This document shows positions 1-7,765 of a DNA stretch of 29,032 nt, piece by piece (the stretch's first letter is position 1; each line of letters opens with the position of its first letter). The notes under the pieces are model-generated. The model did no database searches. It was not told the origin of the DNA and saw only the letters and a list, made by a program, of their open reading frames with translations. Origin of the DNA: an uncultured Sphingopyxis sp. (GTDB lineage: Bacteria > Pseudomonadota > Alphaproteobacteria > Sphingomonadales > Sphingomonadaceae); NCBI GenBank assembly GCA_937957805.1, contig CALFXW010000006.1:1-29032 (forward strand). The letters are read 5' to 3'. The position numbers and the translations under genes are program-made.

Positions 1-195
1 AAGCGCCAGCGCCGCAACCTCGCCGCCCGGCGCGTCAAAGCTGAGCGTGACGTCATTGCCGCTCACCTCCACAGCTGTCAGCACGCCGGCAAGTGCGGGC
101 GATAAGGGAAATATGGCAGCGGCAAGGGCAAACAGGCTTAGCACCTTGCCCTTATGGCGAATTAACCCTGCCTTCGTCGAGTGTCGCTTTGTCAT
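1..195 (-). CDS. N-terminal fragment of a secreted AMIN-domain protein, probably N-acetylmuramoyl-L-alanine amidase
   Basis: Reading leftwards from an ATG at 195, 65 codons stay open to the edge of the window, so the gene is cut off. The first ~36 residues form a signal peptide: a basic start (MTKRHSTKAG...RHKGK), a hydrophobic core (LSLFALAAAIFPL) and an Ala-x-Ala-like end (SPALAG). What follows (VLTAVEVSGNDVTLSFDAP) looks like the start of an AMIN domain, the envelope/peptidoglycan-targeting module found in front of Amidase_3 catalytic domains. An amidase of this type beside rne is, from general knowledge, a common alphaproteobacterial arrangement, and that supports the call. The catalytic domain lies outside the window, so the enzyme name is an inference. 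The signal peptide itself is clear. The gene is divergent from rne. Confidence 0.6.
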   Translation of the reverse strand, partial: MTKRHSTKAGLIRHKGKVLSLFALAAAIFPLSPALAGVLTAVEVSGNDVTLSFDAPGGEVAALAL

Positions 196-779
196 GCGTT
201 GCACCGGCCCCAAAAACTGGCATTGGCGACAAACCCGAAGGGTGAATTGCACCTTTCGCAGCGCGCCAATCCTGCCCCCATTGGCACGCGCGGCGGTAAT
301 TCACGCTTCATGAAACAGGTTAATGCGGCGTTGGGCATGATTCGCACGCGACCAACGCCCCGCCTGTTGCCCCACGCGGCTTTGACTGCTAGCAGTGGGG
401 TGTCCCGCGCCTGTGCCGCGCCGATGCGCCACTATCTGGCCGGGATGACGAAATTTGCTGGTGACGAGCGCGCCGTTTCAAACGGGCCTTCATCGCCATC
501 GAACCGAAAGAGAGCGAATGCCCGTCCATTTTACCCCTTCACTGACCGGCGATGCTGGACAGATGCAGGGCTTGGGCGGTGCGCGCGCACCCTTTTATCC
601 ACATAGCCGGCAGGTGGCAGACACCGGCCATTCCCAAACTTTAGTTTCGATGCCGCCGCCAATTTTGGCGCGTGCGGACACGGCCCAACGGGTCGCCCCA
701 CCGCTGGCAGCGCGCGCCGCCTTAATCGCTCCTTCCGCCCCGCCCCAATGGTGCGGGCGGCGGAGCCGGAGAATTTTAC
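196..779 (+). promoter_or_regulatory. Long intergenic region upstream of rne, probably containing the rne leader
   Basis: This is 584 bases with no convincing gene. The open frames here lack ribosome sites and recognisable protein. Visible structure includes a dyad at 370-375/395-400 (CCCCAC/GTGGGG) enclosing a perfect 10-bp palindrome at 386-395, competing short stems at 606-610/624-628 and 613-616/622-625, and a GC stem at 735-740/755-760 (CCGCCC/GGGCGG) just before the ribosome site. RNase E genes in other bacteria are known to autoregulate through a long structured 5' UTR, and this spacing and final hairpin would fit such a leader. The region must also hold the divergent amidase promoter. 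I could not place a convincing -35/-10 pair. Confidence 0.35.
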
Positions 780-3440
780 ATGTCCACGCGTATGTTGATC
801 GACGCACGGCACCGGGAGGAAACCCGCGTTGCCGTCGTCAAAGGAAACCGGATCGAGGAATTTGACTTCGAATCGGCTGAGCATAAACAGCTCAAAGGCA
901 ATATCTATCTAGCCAAAGTGACGCGGGTCGAACCGTCGTTACAAGCAGCCTTTGTTGAATATGGCGGCAATCGCCATGGATTTTTGGCGTTCAGCGAAAT
1001 CCACCCCGATTATTTCCAAATCCCCAAGGAAGACCGCGAAGCATTGATGCGCGATCTGGCCGAACAGGCTGCTGCCGACGCCGCGATGCGTGCGGACGAG
1101 GATATGGAGGAGCTGGAGGGGGATGTGGAAGATGTCACCCCTCCCCCGCCGTTCGACGGCGATGAGGGTGATGAAGCCTATGACGGCGATGATCTGGCCG
1201 ATGGCGACATGCATGGCGACAGCGACGACGATAATGGCGCCGATAATGACGGTGCCGGTGAAGATGGCGGTGAAGCGGTCAATGACACCAGCGCCGAAAC
1301 TAATCCACGCGAAAGGCGCGGTCGCCGGCGTGGCCGCGCGCGCGGTGACCAAAATGGGCAGGCCGGACAAGGTGGCGACGATGCTGCCTATCGCCGTTCA
1401 CCCCACCGCCGGTACAAGATTCAGGACGTCATCCGCCGCCGTCAGGTGTTGCTGGTGCAGGTGGTCAAGGAAGAGCGCGGCAACAAGGGTGCGGCGCTGA
1501 CATCCTACCTCAGTCTTGCGGGCCGCTATTGCGTCCTCATGCCCAATTCGAGCCATGGTGGCGGTATCAGCCGCAAGATTAATTCGGCGAGCGACCGTAA
1601 GCGGCTGAAATCGGTCATTGATGATCTGGGCCTGCCGCCCAGCATGGGCTGTATTGTGCGCACCGCGGGGATGGAGCGCACCAAAACCGAAATTAAGCGC
1701 GACTTTGATTATCTGGCCCGCCTGTGGGATGAAATTCGCGAACAAACCCTGAAGTCAGAAGCACCCGCGCTGATCCATTCGGACAGCGACCTTATCAAGC
1801 GGGCGATTCGCGATATTTACAACAGCGATATCGACGAAGTTCTGGTGGAGGGTGATGAGGGCTACCGCGCCGCCAAGGATTTCATGAAATTGCTGATGCC
1901 CAGCCATGCGCGGCGGGTAAAACATTATGGCGACACCGTGTCCTTGTTCCAACGCTATGGTGCAGAGGATCAATTATCGGCGATGTACCAACCGCTGGTG
2001 CAGTTGAAATCGGGCGGTTACCTCATCATCAATCCGACCGAGGCTCTGGTCAGCATCGACATCAACTCGGGCCGTTCAACCCGAGAACATAATATCGAAC
2101 AAACCGCGCTCAACACCAATTTAGAAGCCGCATATGAAATCGCGCGCCAATTGCGGCTGCGCGACATGGCAGGGCTGGTCGTCATCGACTTTATCGACAT
2201 GGAAGTGGGCAGCCATGTCCGCAAGGTCGAACGGGCGATGCGCGATGCGCTGAAACATGACCGGGCGCGGATTCAGGTTGGGCGTATTTCGGGCTTTGGC
2301 CTGATGGAAATGAGCCGCCAGCGCCTGCGCACCGGGGTGCTGGAGGCATCAACGCGCGCTTGCCCGCATTGCGAGGGAACCGGCCTTGTCCGCACCGCCA
2401 GTTCGGCGGGACTTAGTGCGCTGCGTCTGCTTGAAGAAGAGGCGGCACGCGGCCGTTTCAGCCGGCTTGTCCTGCGCGCCAGCCAAGAAGCGACCATCTA
2501 TGTCCTCAACAACAAGCGTGCAGAACTCGCCGAAATAGAGGCGCGCTACGGCGTGCATATCGACGTCCTGCCCGATGGAGAGGCCGAGGGCGCGCGAATG
2601 AACGTTGAGGGGTCTGGTCCGCCACCTGAACGGCGGCCCGACTTTGCGCCAATCCATCACTTGGAAGACGATGACACCGACGAGCCGGATTTCGACGACG
2701 ATGACAGTGACGAGCCGGATGACACATCGCGCCGCGACACGCACGAAGGCGACCGCAATGGGCGCAAGCGGCGGCGACGGCGCGGCGGCCAGCGTCGCGA
2801 TGCGCGCGATCAAGATGGTCGCGCCGGGGATGATGGCGATCATCGCGATGATGCGGGCGAAGCGTCGGATGACAGGCCCAGCAGCGATGGCGATGGCCAT
2901 GGGGCAACCCGTGAAGGGGGCAATGGTGATGACGATGGCAAGGCGCGCCGTCGCCGTCGCGGACGTCGCGGTGGCCGTGCGCGGCGGGAGCGTGAAGGCG
3001 GTGGTCAAGTGGCCACTGATGTGCCGGACGATGGTGCCGCCCCGCTCGCTGATGCGCCGGTCAGCGCTGATGATGATGCCGCAGGGCAGGTCGAAGCGCC
3101 AGCCAAGCCGAAACGCCGCAGCCGCAAAGCCGCGACGGGGGTGACCGAAGTTGCAACGCCGGGCGATGCCGAGGCAGCCGAGGAAATCCCCGCAAAGCCC
3201 AAGCGCGCGCCGCGCAAAGCCAAGGCGGCAAGCGAGGAATTGGCCGCCACCGTTGCGGATGCACCGGCTGAACCGGTGCCGACAAAACCCGCCCGACGCA
3301 CCCGCAAGAAGGCGGACGAAACGGTTACGGCACCAGTCGAGGCCGAAGTCGCAGCGCCCGTGGCTGCGACTGTTGATGGCGAAGCGGCGGATACCGCAGC
3401 CCCGCGCCGTCGCGGCTGGTGGCAAAAAACCTTTGGCTAA
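780..3440 (+). CDS. rne: Ribonuclease E (RNase E/G family)
   Basis: This is the single-strand-specific endoribonuclease that starts mRNA decay and processes rRNA and tRNA, scaffolding the degradosome. It has 886 residues. It starts at ATG 780 with GGAG at 768-771. The N-terminus (MSTRMLIDARHREETRVAVV) is followed by an S1 domain that starts around residue 37. A long acidic stretch and an RG-rich stretch (about residues 100-205) interrupt the S1 domain before it resumes at YKIQDVIRRRQVLLVQVVKE, an insertion typical of alphaproteobacterial RNase E. The DNase I-like catalytic core carries the two metal-binding aspartates D427 (SIDINSG) and D470 (VIDFIDM). C528-P-H-C531 is the zinc-link that pairs protomers. 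Residues from about 600 to the end are a low-complexity scaffold of alternating acidic and Arg/Lys-rich blocks, ending in RRGWWQKTFG. A strong terminator follows. Confidence 0.97.
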   Translation: MSTRMLIDARHREETRVAVVKGNRIEEFDFESAEHKQLKGNIYLAKVTRVEPSLQAAFVEYGGNRHGFLAFSEIHPDYFQIPKEDREALMRDLAEQAAADAAMRADEDMEELEGDVEDVTPPPPFDGDEGDEAYDGDDLADGDMHGDSDDDNGADNDGAGEDGGEAVNDTSAETNPRERRGRRRGRARGDQNGQAGQGGDDAAYRRSPHRRYKIQDVIRRRQVLLVQVVKEERGNKGAALTSYLSLAGRYCVLMPNSSHGGGISRKINSASDRKRLKSVIDDLGLPPSMGCIVRTAGMERTKTEIKRDFDYLARLWDEIREQTLKSEAPALIHSDSDLIKRAIRDIYNSDIDEVLVEGDEGYRAAKDFMKLLMPSHARRVKHYGDTVSLFQRYGAEDQLSAMYQPLVQLKSGGYLIINPTEALVSIDINSGRSTREHNIEQTALNTNLEAAYEIARQLRLRDMAGLVVIDFIDMEVGSHVRKVERAMRDALKHDRARIQVGRISGFGLMEMSRQRLRTGVLEASTRACPHCEGTGLVRTASSAGLSALRLLEEEAARGRFSRLVLRASQEATIYVLNNKRAELAEIEARYGVHIDVLPDGEAEGARMNVEGSGPPPERRPDFAPIHHLEDDDTDEPDFDDDDSDEPDDTSRRDTHEGDRNGRKRRRRRGGQRRDARDQDGRAGDDGDHRDDAGEASDDRPSSDGDGHGATREGGNGDDDGKARRRRRGRRGGRARREREGGGQVATDVPDDGAAPLADAPVSADDDAAGQVEAPAKPKRRSRKAATGVTEVATPGDAEAAEEIPAKPKRAPRKAKAASEELAATVADAPAEPVPTKPARRTRKKADETVTAPVEAEVAAPVAATVDGEAADTAAPRRRGWWQKTFG

Positions 3441-3483
3441 CTGACCCGGCCAAGCCCGCGTTCAGACAGTTGCAAAACGGATC

Positions 3484-3518
3484 CGGCCCTGCCCCAAATG
3501 GCAGGGCCGTTTCCGTTT
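3484..3518 (+). terminator. Rho-independent terminator of rne
   Basis: A perfect 10-bp GC-rich stem (3484-3493 with 3500-3509, CGGCCCTGCC/GGCAGGGCCG) closes a 6-base CCAAAT loop. It is followed by a T-rich tail (TTTCCGTTT, 3510-3518) 43 bases after the rne stop codon. Confidence 0.85.
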
Positions 3519-3545
3519 CGGGCTCTGCTAGGATGGCGCCGGCTT

Positions 3546-3577
3546 CACCATCGGTTCAGGCCGAAGCAACGATGGTG
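3546..3577 (+). promoter_or_regulatory. Inverted repeat in the leader of the repeat-protein gene
   Basis: CACCATCG (3546-3553) and CGATGGTG (3570-3577) are perfect 8-base complements 16 bases apart, with a possible inner TTC/GAA pairing. The dyad ends 13 bases before the GGGAG ribosome site (3591-3595) of the next gene. It has no T-tract, so it is more likely a leader hairpin or an operator than a terminator. The function is unknown. Confidence 0.45.
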
Positions 3578-3603
3578 CCGCACCACCAAAGGGAGCGCCC
3601 TGA

Positions 3604-4019
3604 ATGCGATACGGGATGATATTCGGGCTGGCGATGCTGGCCATGGCTTGGCCGATTGCTGCGCCCCTCGCCGCGCAGCGCGTCTATGACGCATCGGGCA
3701 GGCCATAGGCCGGGTCGATGGGACACGCATATATGACAGCAGCGGGCGAAGCCTTGGCCGCAGCGAAGGGACGCGCGTTTATGACGCGTCGGGACGCAAT
3801 ATGGGCCGGATCGATGACGAGCGTATTTATGACGCATCGGGCCGCTCGCTCGGCCGGGTCGATGGCGACCGCTTCTACGACGCATCAGGGCGCAGCCTGG
3901 GGCGTATGGATGGGGATCGCATATATGACGGATCGGGTCGGTCGCTGGGCAGGGTTGATGGGCTGACGCGCGAACAGACCATCCTCTATTTCTTTTTCTT
4001 TCTGGACATAGGTGGTTGA
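3604..4019 (+). pseudogene. Secreted 16-residue-repeat protein ('5-fold beta-flower'-like), interrupted by a frameshift
   Basis: ATG 3604, with GGGAG at 3591-3595, begins a signal peptide (MRYGMIFGLAMLAMAWPIAAPLAA) and then QRVYDASGRP, after which TAG (3706-3708) stops the frame. The same repeat continues one frame over from ATA 3705 to the TGA at 4017-4019. Restoring one base near 3703-3704 rebuilds a continuous protein of about 138 residues. It has five full 16-residue units of the form YDxSGRxLGRxDGxRI and a sixth truncated unit, followed by LTREQTILYFFFFLDIGG. Short secreted proteins with this repeat and an aromatic hydrophobic tail resemble those named '5-fold beta-flower' proteins; their role is not known to me. 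The second half retains repeat identity and open frame, so the lesion is recent or is a sequencing error. M48 begins directly after the stop. Confidence 0.75.
3685..3962 (+). repeat. Six-unit 48-bp coding tandem repeat
   Basis: These are imperfect 48-base units, each encoding YDxSGRxxGRxDGxRI. The span of 278 bases is one less than the 279 expected for five full units plus a 39-base partial unit. The missing base falls in the first unit, next to 3703-3704. Confidence 0.8.
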
Positions 4020-4020
4020 T

Positions 4021-5487
4021 ATGGGGGCGTATCAACGGCGCGCACAAAGCCATTTGGCCCGCCGCCAAATTGGGACTATGATCGGCGGGATGAAGCTGTT
4101 CGCCTATCTGCTTGCGCTGGTCGCGCTCACCGGTTTCGCCACACAACCTCTGCTGGCCCAATCGATCCTGCGCGATGCAGAAACAGAGGTGCTGCTCAAT
4201 GACATTTCCAACCCGCTGATTCGCGCAGCCGGGTTACAGCCCGACGATGTCCGCATCGTCATGATAAACGACCCGTCGATCAACGCCTTTGTCGCGGGTG
4301 GACAGGTGGTTTATCTCCACACCGGCCTCATCGAAAATGCGGACAATGCCAACCAGGTGCAAGGGGTCATCGCCCACGAACTGGGGCATGTCGCTGGCGG
4401 CCACGCGGTGCGCACCGACGGCATTGAAAAGGCATCAGGGATTGCGCTCCTCTCCCTCCTCCTCGGCGCGGCGGCGATGGCAGCGGGCGGCGGTGAAGCA
4501 GGGATGGGGATTTTGGCCGCCGGACAACAGGCGGCGATCGGCAGCTATCTCGCCTACAGCCGGGTGCAAGAAGCAACCGCCGATGCTGCGGGCGCGCGTT
4601 ATTTGTCCGCAGCAGGCGTCAGCGGGCAAGGGTCGATCGAATTTTTCCAGAAGCTCCTCAACCTCGAAATGCGGTATAATGTGCCGCAGGATGATGCTCA
4701 GGCATATGCCCGCACCCACCCATTGTCGGGGGACCGCATCCAGTTTCTGCGCGACGCCTATAGCCATGATCCGGCGTGGAACCACACAACCGACCCGGCG
4801 CTGGAGGAACGTTTTCAACGCGTGCGCGCCAAGTTGATAGGCTATATCAGCGAACCGCGCCTGACGCTCCAACGCTATCCCGTCACCGATGACAGCGTGC
4901 CCGCCCATTATGCTCGCGCCTACGCCTATCATCGTTCTGGCCGCCCGGCGGAGGCGTTGCAGGAGGCAAATACCCTCGTCGCGCGCAACGGCAATGACCC
5001 CTATTTTCTGGAGCTGGAGGGGCAAATTCTGCTCGAATCAGGACGTCCGGCCGATGCCATCGCCCCCCTGCGCCAAGCGGTGACGGCAAGCGATGGCTCG
5101 CCTCTCATCGCCACATTGTTCAGCCATGCGCTGATCGCGACCGAGGATCCGGCCCAATTTGCCGAGGCAGAAAGGGTGCTGCGCGCGGCGGTGGCGCGGG
5201 ACAATGACAACCCCTTTGCTTGGTATCAATTGGGCATCGTTTATGCGCATAATGGCGATGAACCACGCGCGCGCCTCGCCAGTGCCGAACAGCAATTATT
5301 GACAGGCGCCGTTGCCCCCGCGCTACAGGCATCCGAAGCGGCGATGGCGGGTTTGCCCGTCGGCAGCCCTGATTGGTTGCGGGCGCAAGATATTTCGCTG
5401 GTCGCGCGCGCGCGGCTGGAGGAAGAGCGGCGCAACAACCGGGGGCGGCGCGGCGGGTTGCAATTGGGCGTTACAGACGCTTCTTAA
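4021..5487 (+). CDS. M48-family metalloprotease with C-terminal TPR region (BepA/YfgC-like)
   Basis: This is a zinc protease predicted to be periplasmic, of the type that degrades or chaperones misassembled outer-membrane proteins. From ATG 4021 (AGGTGG at 4010-4015) it has 488 residues. The signal core is MKLFAYLLALVALTGFATQPLLAQ, so ATG 4078 or ATG 4090 would give a more usual signal peptide but have poorly spaced ribosome sites. The HEXXH motif is H119-E-L-G-H123 and the third zinc ligand is E184 in EATADAAG. The 'SINAFVAGGQVVYLHTGLI' stretch upstream is typical of M48. From about residue 285 the chain is helical and TPR-like (HYARAYAYHRSGRPAEALQEA; FAWYQLGIVYAHNGDEPRAR). It lies directly after the frameshifted repeat gene and 31 bases before the DsbA-like gene, so the three probably form one envelope operon. 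Confidence 0.9.
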   Translation: MGAYQRRAQSHLARRQIGTMIGGMKLFAYLLALVALTGFATQPLLAQSILRDAETEVLLNDISNPLIRAAGLQPDDVRIVMINDPSINAFVAGGQVVYLHTGLIENADNANQVQGVIAHELGHVAGGHAVRTDGIEKASGIALLSLLLGAAAMAAGGGEAGMGILAAGQQAAIGSYLAYSRVQEATADAAGARYLSAAGVSGQGSIEFFQKLLNLEMRYNVPQDDAQAYARTHPLSGDRIQFLRDAYSHDPAWNHTTDPALEERFQRVRAKLIGYISEPRLTLQRYPVTDDSVPAHYARAYAYHRSGRPAEALQEANTLVARNGNDPYFLELEGQILLESGRPADAIAPLRQAVTASDGSPLIATLFSHALIATEDPAQFAEAERVLRAAVARDNDNPFAWYQLGIVYAHNGDEPRARLASAEQQLLTGAVAPALQASEAAMAGLPVGSPDWLRAQDISLVARARLEEERRNNRGRRGGLQLGVTDAS

Positions 5488-5518
5488 AAGGGCAGCCTCT
5501 TTCAACATAAGGACGATC

Positions 5519-7093
5519 ATGGGTCGCGAAACGGACAATGCCGACGGGTCGGACGGCGAGCAGCATTATCAACCGTGGCGGCGCGACGGGGAAGGCGAAG
5601 GCCCTAGTGTGCAACGCCCTGCCCCGCTGCCCACGCGCAATGCCGCGACGAAGCCGGCGGCACCCCCGCGCGCAACCGAGGATTTGAGCGCGGCAGAATT
5701 ATTGGCCCGCCCAATTGCCCGGCCTGAGAGCGGTGATGACAAAGACGATGCCACTGCCCGCGCGCGCGCCATCGTCGCGCAGGCGGGCCAAGCCATTGAA
5801 CGTGCCGAAATCCCCCGTCGCAGCCGCGAAGCAGGGGCCAAGGGCGCTGAAATGGCGGCGCGCGGGGCACGGGCAACGGCCAATGCTCTTTCCAGCGCGG
5901 GCCGCCGCGCCGCCAAAGCAACCCAAGATGCAATCGCCACCGCCAGCCCGCACGTCCGCGCCGCCGCCAGCAAATTGAGCGACACCGCGCAGCGCGGGGT
6001 CAAGGGCGCGGGCAATGCCATCGTCAAGGGCGGCAAGCGCGCGATTGTCGCGACTCCAATTGCCGATATAGCGCCCCAGCGCGGCACACAGCCACCATCC
6101 GCGCTGGAAATATTATTGGCCGAGGATGCAGCAGCGCCGAGCAGCACGACAAGCAACGCAGGCGGCAGCTTGCCACTGTTTGGCGACACGCCAGCCAGCA
6201 CAGCGCCAGCCCCGACGGCAGTCGCCAACCCTGATGCGGCACCAGCGCCATCGGTGTCCAGCCCGCACCCCGACCCTGCGCCCATAGCCAGCGATCCACC
6301 AAGCGGGGGCGGCACAAGTGGCGGTGGCAATGGCGGCGGCGGCGCATCCCCCGCCCACCGCCTGCCGGGCGGATGGCCCAGCCCATGGTTTGCCCATCCG
6401 GCAAGCTGGATAGCGATTGGCGCGGCTCTGTTTCTGGGTGGCGCGTTATTTGGCAGCCAGTGGAGCGGCATCAACCGCGCGGCGACCGAAAATATCGTCC
6501 GCAACTATCTGCTCGAACATCCGGAAATCATCCCCCAAGCAGTCGAAAGGCTCGAACATCGGCGGGTGAGCGAAATCATCCGTCAGAATCGCGACGCACT
6601 GGAACGGCCGTTTTCGGGCGCATGGGCGGGTGCGGCGGACGGCGATGTCACACTGGTCGTCTTTACCGATTATGCCTGCACCTTTTGCCGCGCCAGCGAA
6701 CCTGACCTTGAACGGCTGATTGCCGAAGATCGCCGGTTGAAACTGGTTTTCCGTGAGTTTCCGATATTGTCCGCCGATAGTGAGGCTGCGGCACGGCTCG
6801 CGCTGATCGCCGCACGAAGCGGGCGATATATGAACGTCCATCAGGCCCTGTTCGCTGCTGCCCCGCCCAATGCCGCAGCGCGCAGCGAAATTGCCAGCCG
6901 GTTCAACCTCAACGCCAGCACGGCCGCGCTGAATGACCCCGGCATCACCAATGAATTGCGGCGCAATGTTGGGGCTGCACGTTCACTGGGGCTGAGCGCA
7001 ACGCCCGCATTCATCGTTGGCGATAAATTATTGGTGGGTGCGGTTGGTTATGATTCGCTGAAAGCAGCGATTGCGGAGGCACGGGCGAATTAG
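5519..7093 (+). CDS. Membrane-anchored DsbA/Com1-family thioredoxin-fold protein with long disordered N-terminal tail
   Basis: It starts at ATG 5519 with AAGGA at 5509-5513 and has 524 residues. Residues 1 to about 290 are Ala/Pro/Gly/Ser-rich with repeated Arg/Lys-Ala helical stretches (for example AAKATQDAIATASPHVRAAA) and no recognisable fold. One membrane segment follows (about 293-315, WIAIGAALFLGGALFGSQW). Then comes the TENIVRNYLLEHPEIIPQAVERLE helix usual in Com1/ScsC-like proteins, and a DsbA thioredoxin domain with active site C387-T-F-C390 (FTDYACTFCRASE) and the cis-Pro segment SATPAFIVGDKLL. It should be a periplasmic disulfide oxidoreductase anchored in the inner membrane with the tail in the cytoplasm. 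The tail is unusual, because family members normally have only a signal peptide or a short anchor there. It converges on rlmE with a 9-base gap. Confidence 0.88.
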   Translation: MGRETDNADGSDGEQHYQPWRRDGEGEGPSVQRPAPLPTRNAATKPAAPPRATEDLSAAELLARPIARPESGDDKDDATARARAIVAQAGQAIERAEIPRRSREAGAKGAEMAARGARATANALSSAGRRAAKATQDAIATASPHVRAAASKLSDTAQRGVKGAGNAIVKGGKRAIVATPIADIAPQRGTQPPSALEILLAEDAAAPSSTTSNAGGSLPLFGDTPASTAPAPTAVANPDAAPAPSVSSPHPDPAPIASDPPSGGGTSGGGNGGGGASPAHRLPGGWPSPWFAHPASWIAIGAALFLGGALFGSQWSGINRAATENIVRNYLLEHPEIIPQAVERLEHRRVSEIIRQNRDALERPFSGAWAGAADGDVTLVVFTDYACTFCRASEPDLERLIAEDRRLKLVFREFPILSADSEAAARLALIAARSGRYMNVHQALFAAAPPNAAARSEIASRFNLNASTAALNDPGITNELRRNVGAARSLGLSATPAFIVGDKLLVGAVGYDSLKAAIAEARAN

Positions 7094-7102
7094 GGTCGAA
7101 CG

Positions 7103-7765
7103 CTAAGCTTTCTTGCCCAGCGCGACGACGAATAATTCGGGGCTGCCCTTGCGGCTCGACGGCGGTTTGGCGTGGCGCACGCTGGTGAAATTTTTCTTGA
7201 GCAGGGTGAGGAGGTCGCCGCTGGTGCCGCCTTGAAAAACTTTGGCGACAAAAGCACCGCCCGGTTGCAACATCATTATCGCAAAATCCGCCGCCGCCTC
7301 TGCCAGCGCAATGGTGCGCAAATGGTCGGTCTGCGGGTGGCCGACGGTGTTCGCCGCCATGTCGGATAGGACGAGGTCGGGCGCACCGCCGAGCAGTTCC
7401 ATAATCGCATCCGGGGCGGCATCATCCATGAAATCCATGGTCAAAAATTCAGCCCCGGCGATGGGATCGGTGGGGAGGAGGTCAATACCAACGATACGCG
7501 CATCGGGCACCATTTTGCGCACCACCTGCGCCCAACCACCCGGCGCAACCCCCAAATCGACGATGGCGCGCCGCCCCTTGAGCAAGGCATATTTTTCGTC
7601 GAGTTCGATCAATTTATAGGCGGCGCGGCTGCGATACCCCTCCGCCTTGGCGCGTTTGACATAGGGGTCGTTGAGCTGACGCGCCAGCCAACGGGTGGAT
7701 GCCGCAGTGCGGTTGCGCGCGGTCTTCACCCTTGTCGTCCCACTTTTGCTGCCGCGCGCGCTCAT
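7103..7765 (-). CDS. rlmE: 23S rRNA (uridine-2552 2'-O) methyltransferase RlmE/FtsJ
   Basis: This SAM-dependent enzyme methylates the A-loop of 23S rRNA in a late large-subunit assembly step. It has 220 residues from ATG 7765. It has a basic N-terminal segment, then WLARQLNDPYVKRAKAEGYRSRAAYKL (including the catalytic-tetrad Lys), the SAM motif VDLGVAPGGWAQ, the acidic SAM contact IVGIDLLP, the catalytic Asp in VLSDMAAN, and the second catalytic Lys in GGAFVAKVFQGG. The end RHAKPPSSRKGSPELFVVA is conserved in the family. Its start codon overlaps the stop of the Ppx/GppA gene (ATGA at 7765-7762), which suggests translational coupling. The open frame runs further upstream without family homology, so the MSARGSKSG start is preferred. 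Confidence 0.95.
   Translation of the reverse strand: MSARGSKSGTTRVKTARNRTAASTRWLARQLNDPYVKRAKAEGYRSRAAYKLIELDEKYALLKGRRAIVDLGVAPGGWAQVVRKMVPDARIVGIDLLPTDPIAGAEFLTMDFMDDAAPDAIMELLGGAPDLVLSDMAANTVGHPQTDHLRTIALAEAAADFAIMMLQPGGAFVAKVFQGGTSGDLLTLLKKNFTSVRHAKPPSSRKGSPELFVVALGKKA

Noticed and set aside
2349..3425. Long open frame on the minus strand opposite the end of rne (about 358 codons)
   Set aside because: It is a shadow of the GC-rich, Arg/Asp-repetitive rne tail; the translated product is low-complexity with no fold, no ribosome site and no family.
3556..4161. 201-codon minus-strand frame over the repeat gene
   Set aside because: The sense strand shows a signal peptide and regular repeats; the antisense frame only mirrors the 48-bp periodicity.
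5569..6504. Minus-strand frame opposite the disordered half of the DsbA-like protein, considered because that half has no known fold
   Set aside because: The sense frame continues without a break into the membrane helix and thioredoxin domain and has a good ribosome site at 5509-5513; the antisense product is Ala/Pro/Gly-rich low complexity.
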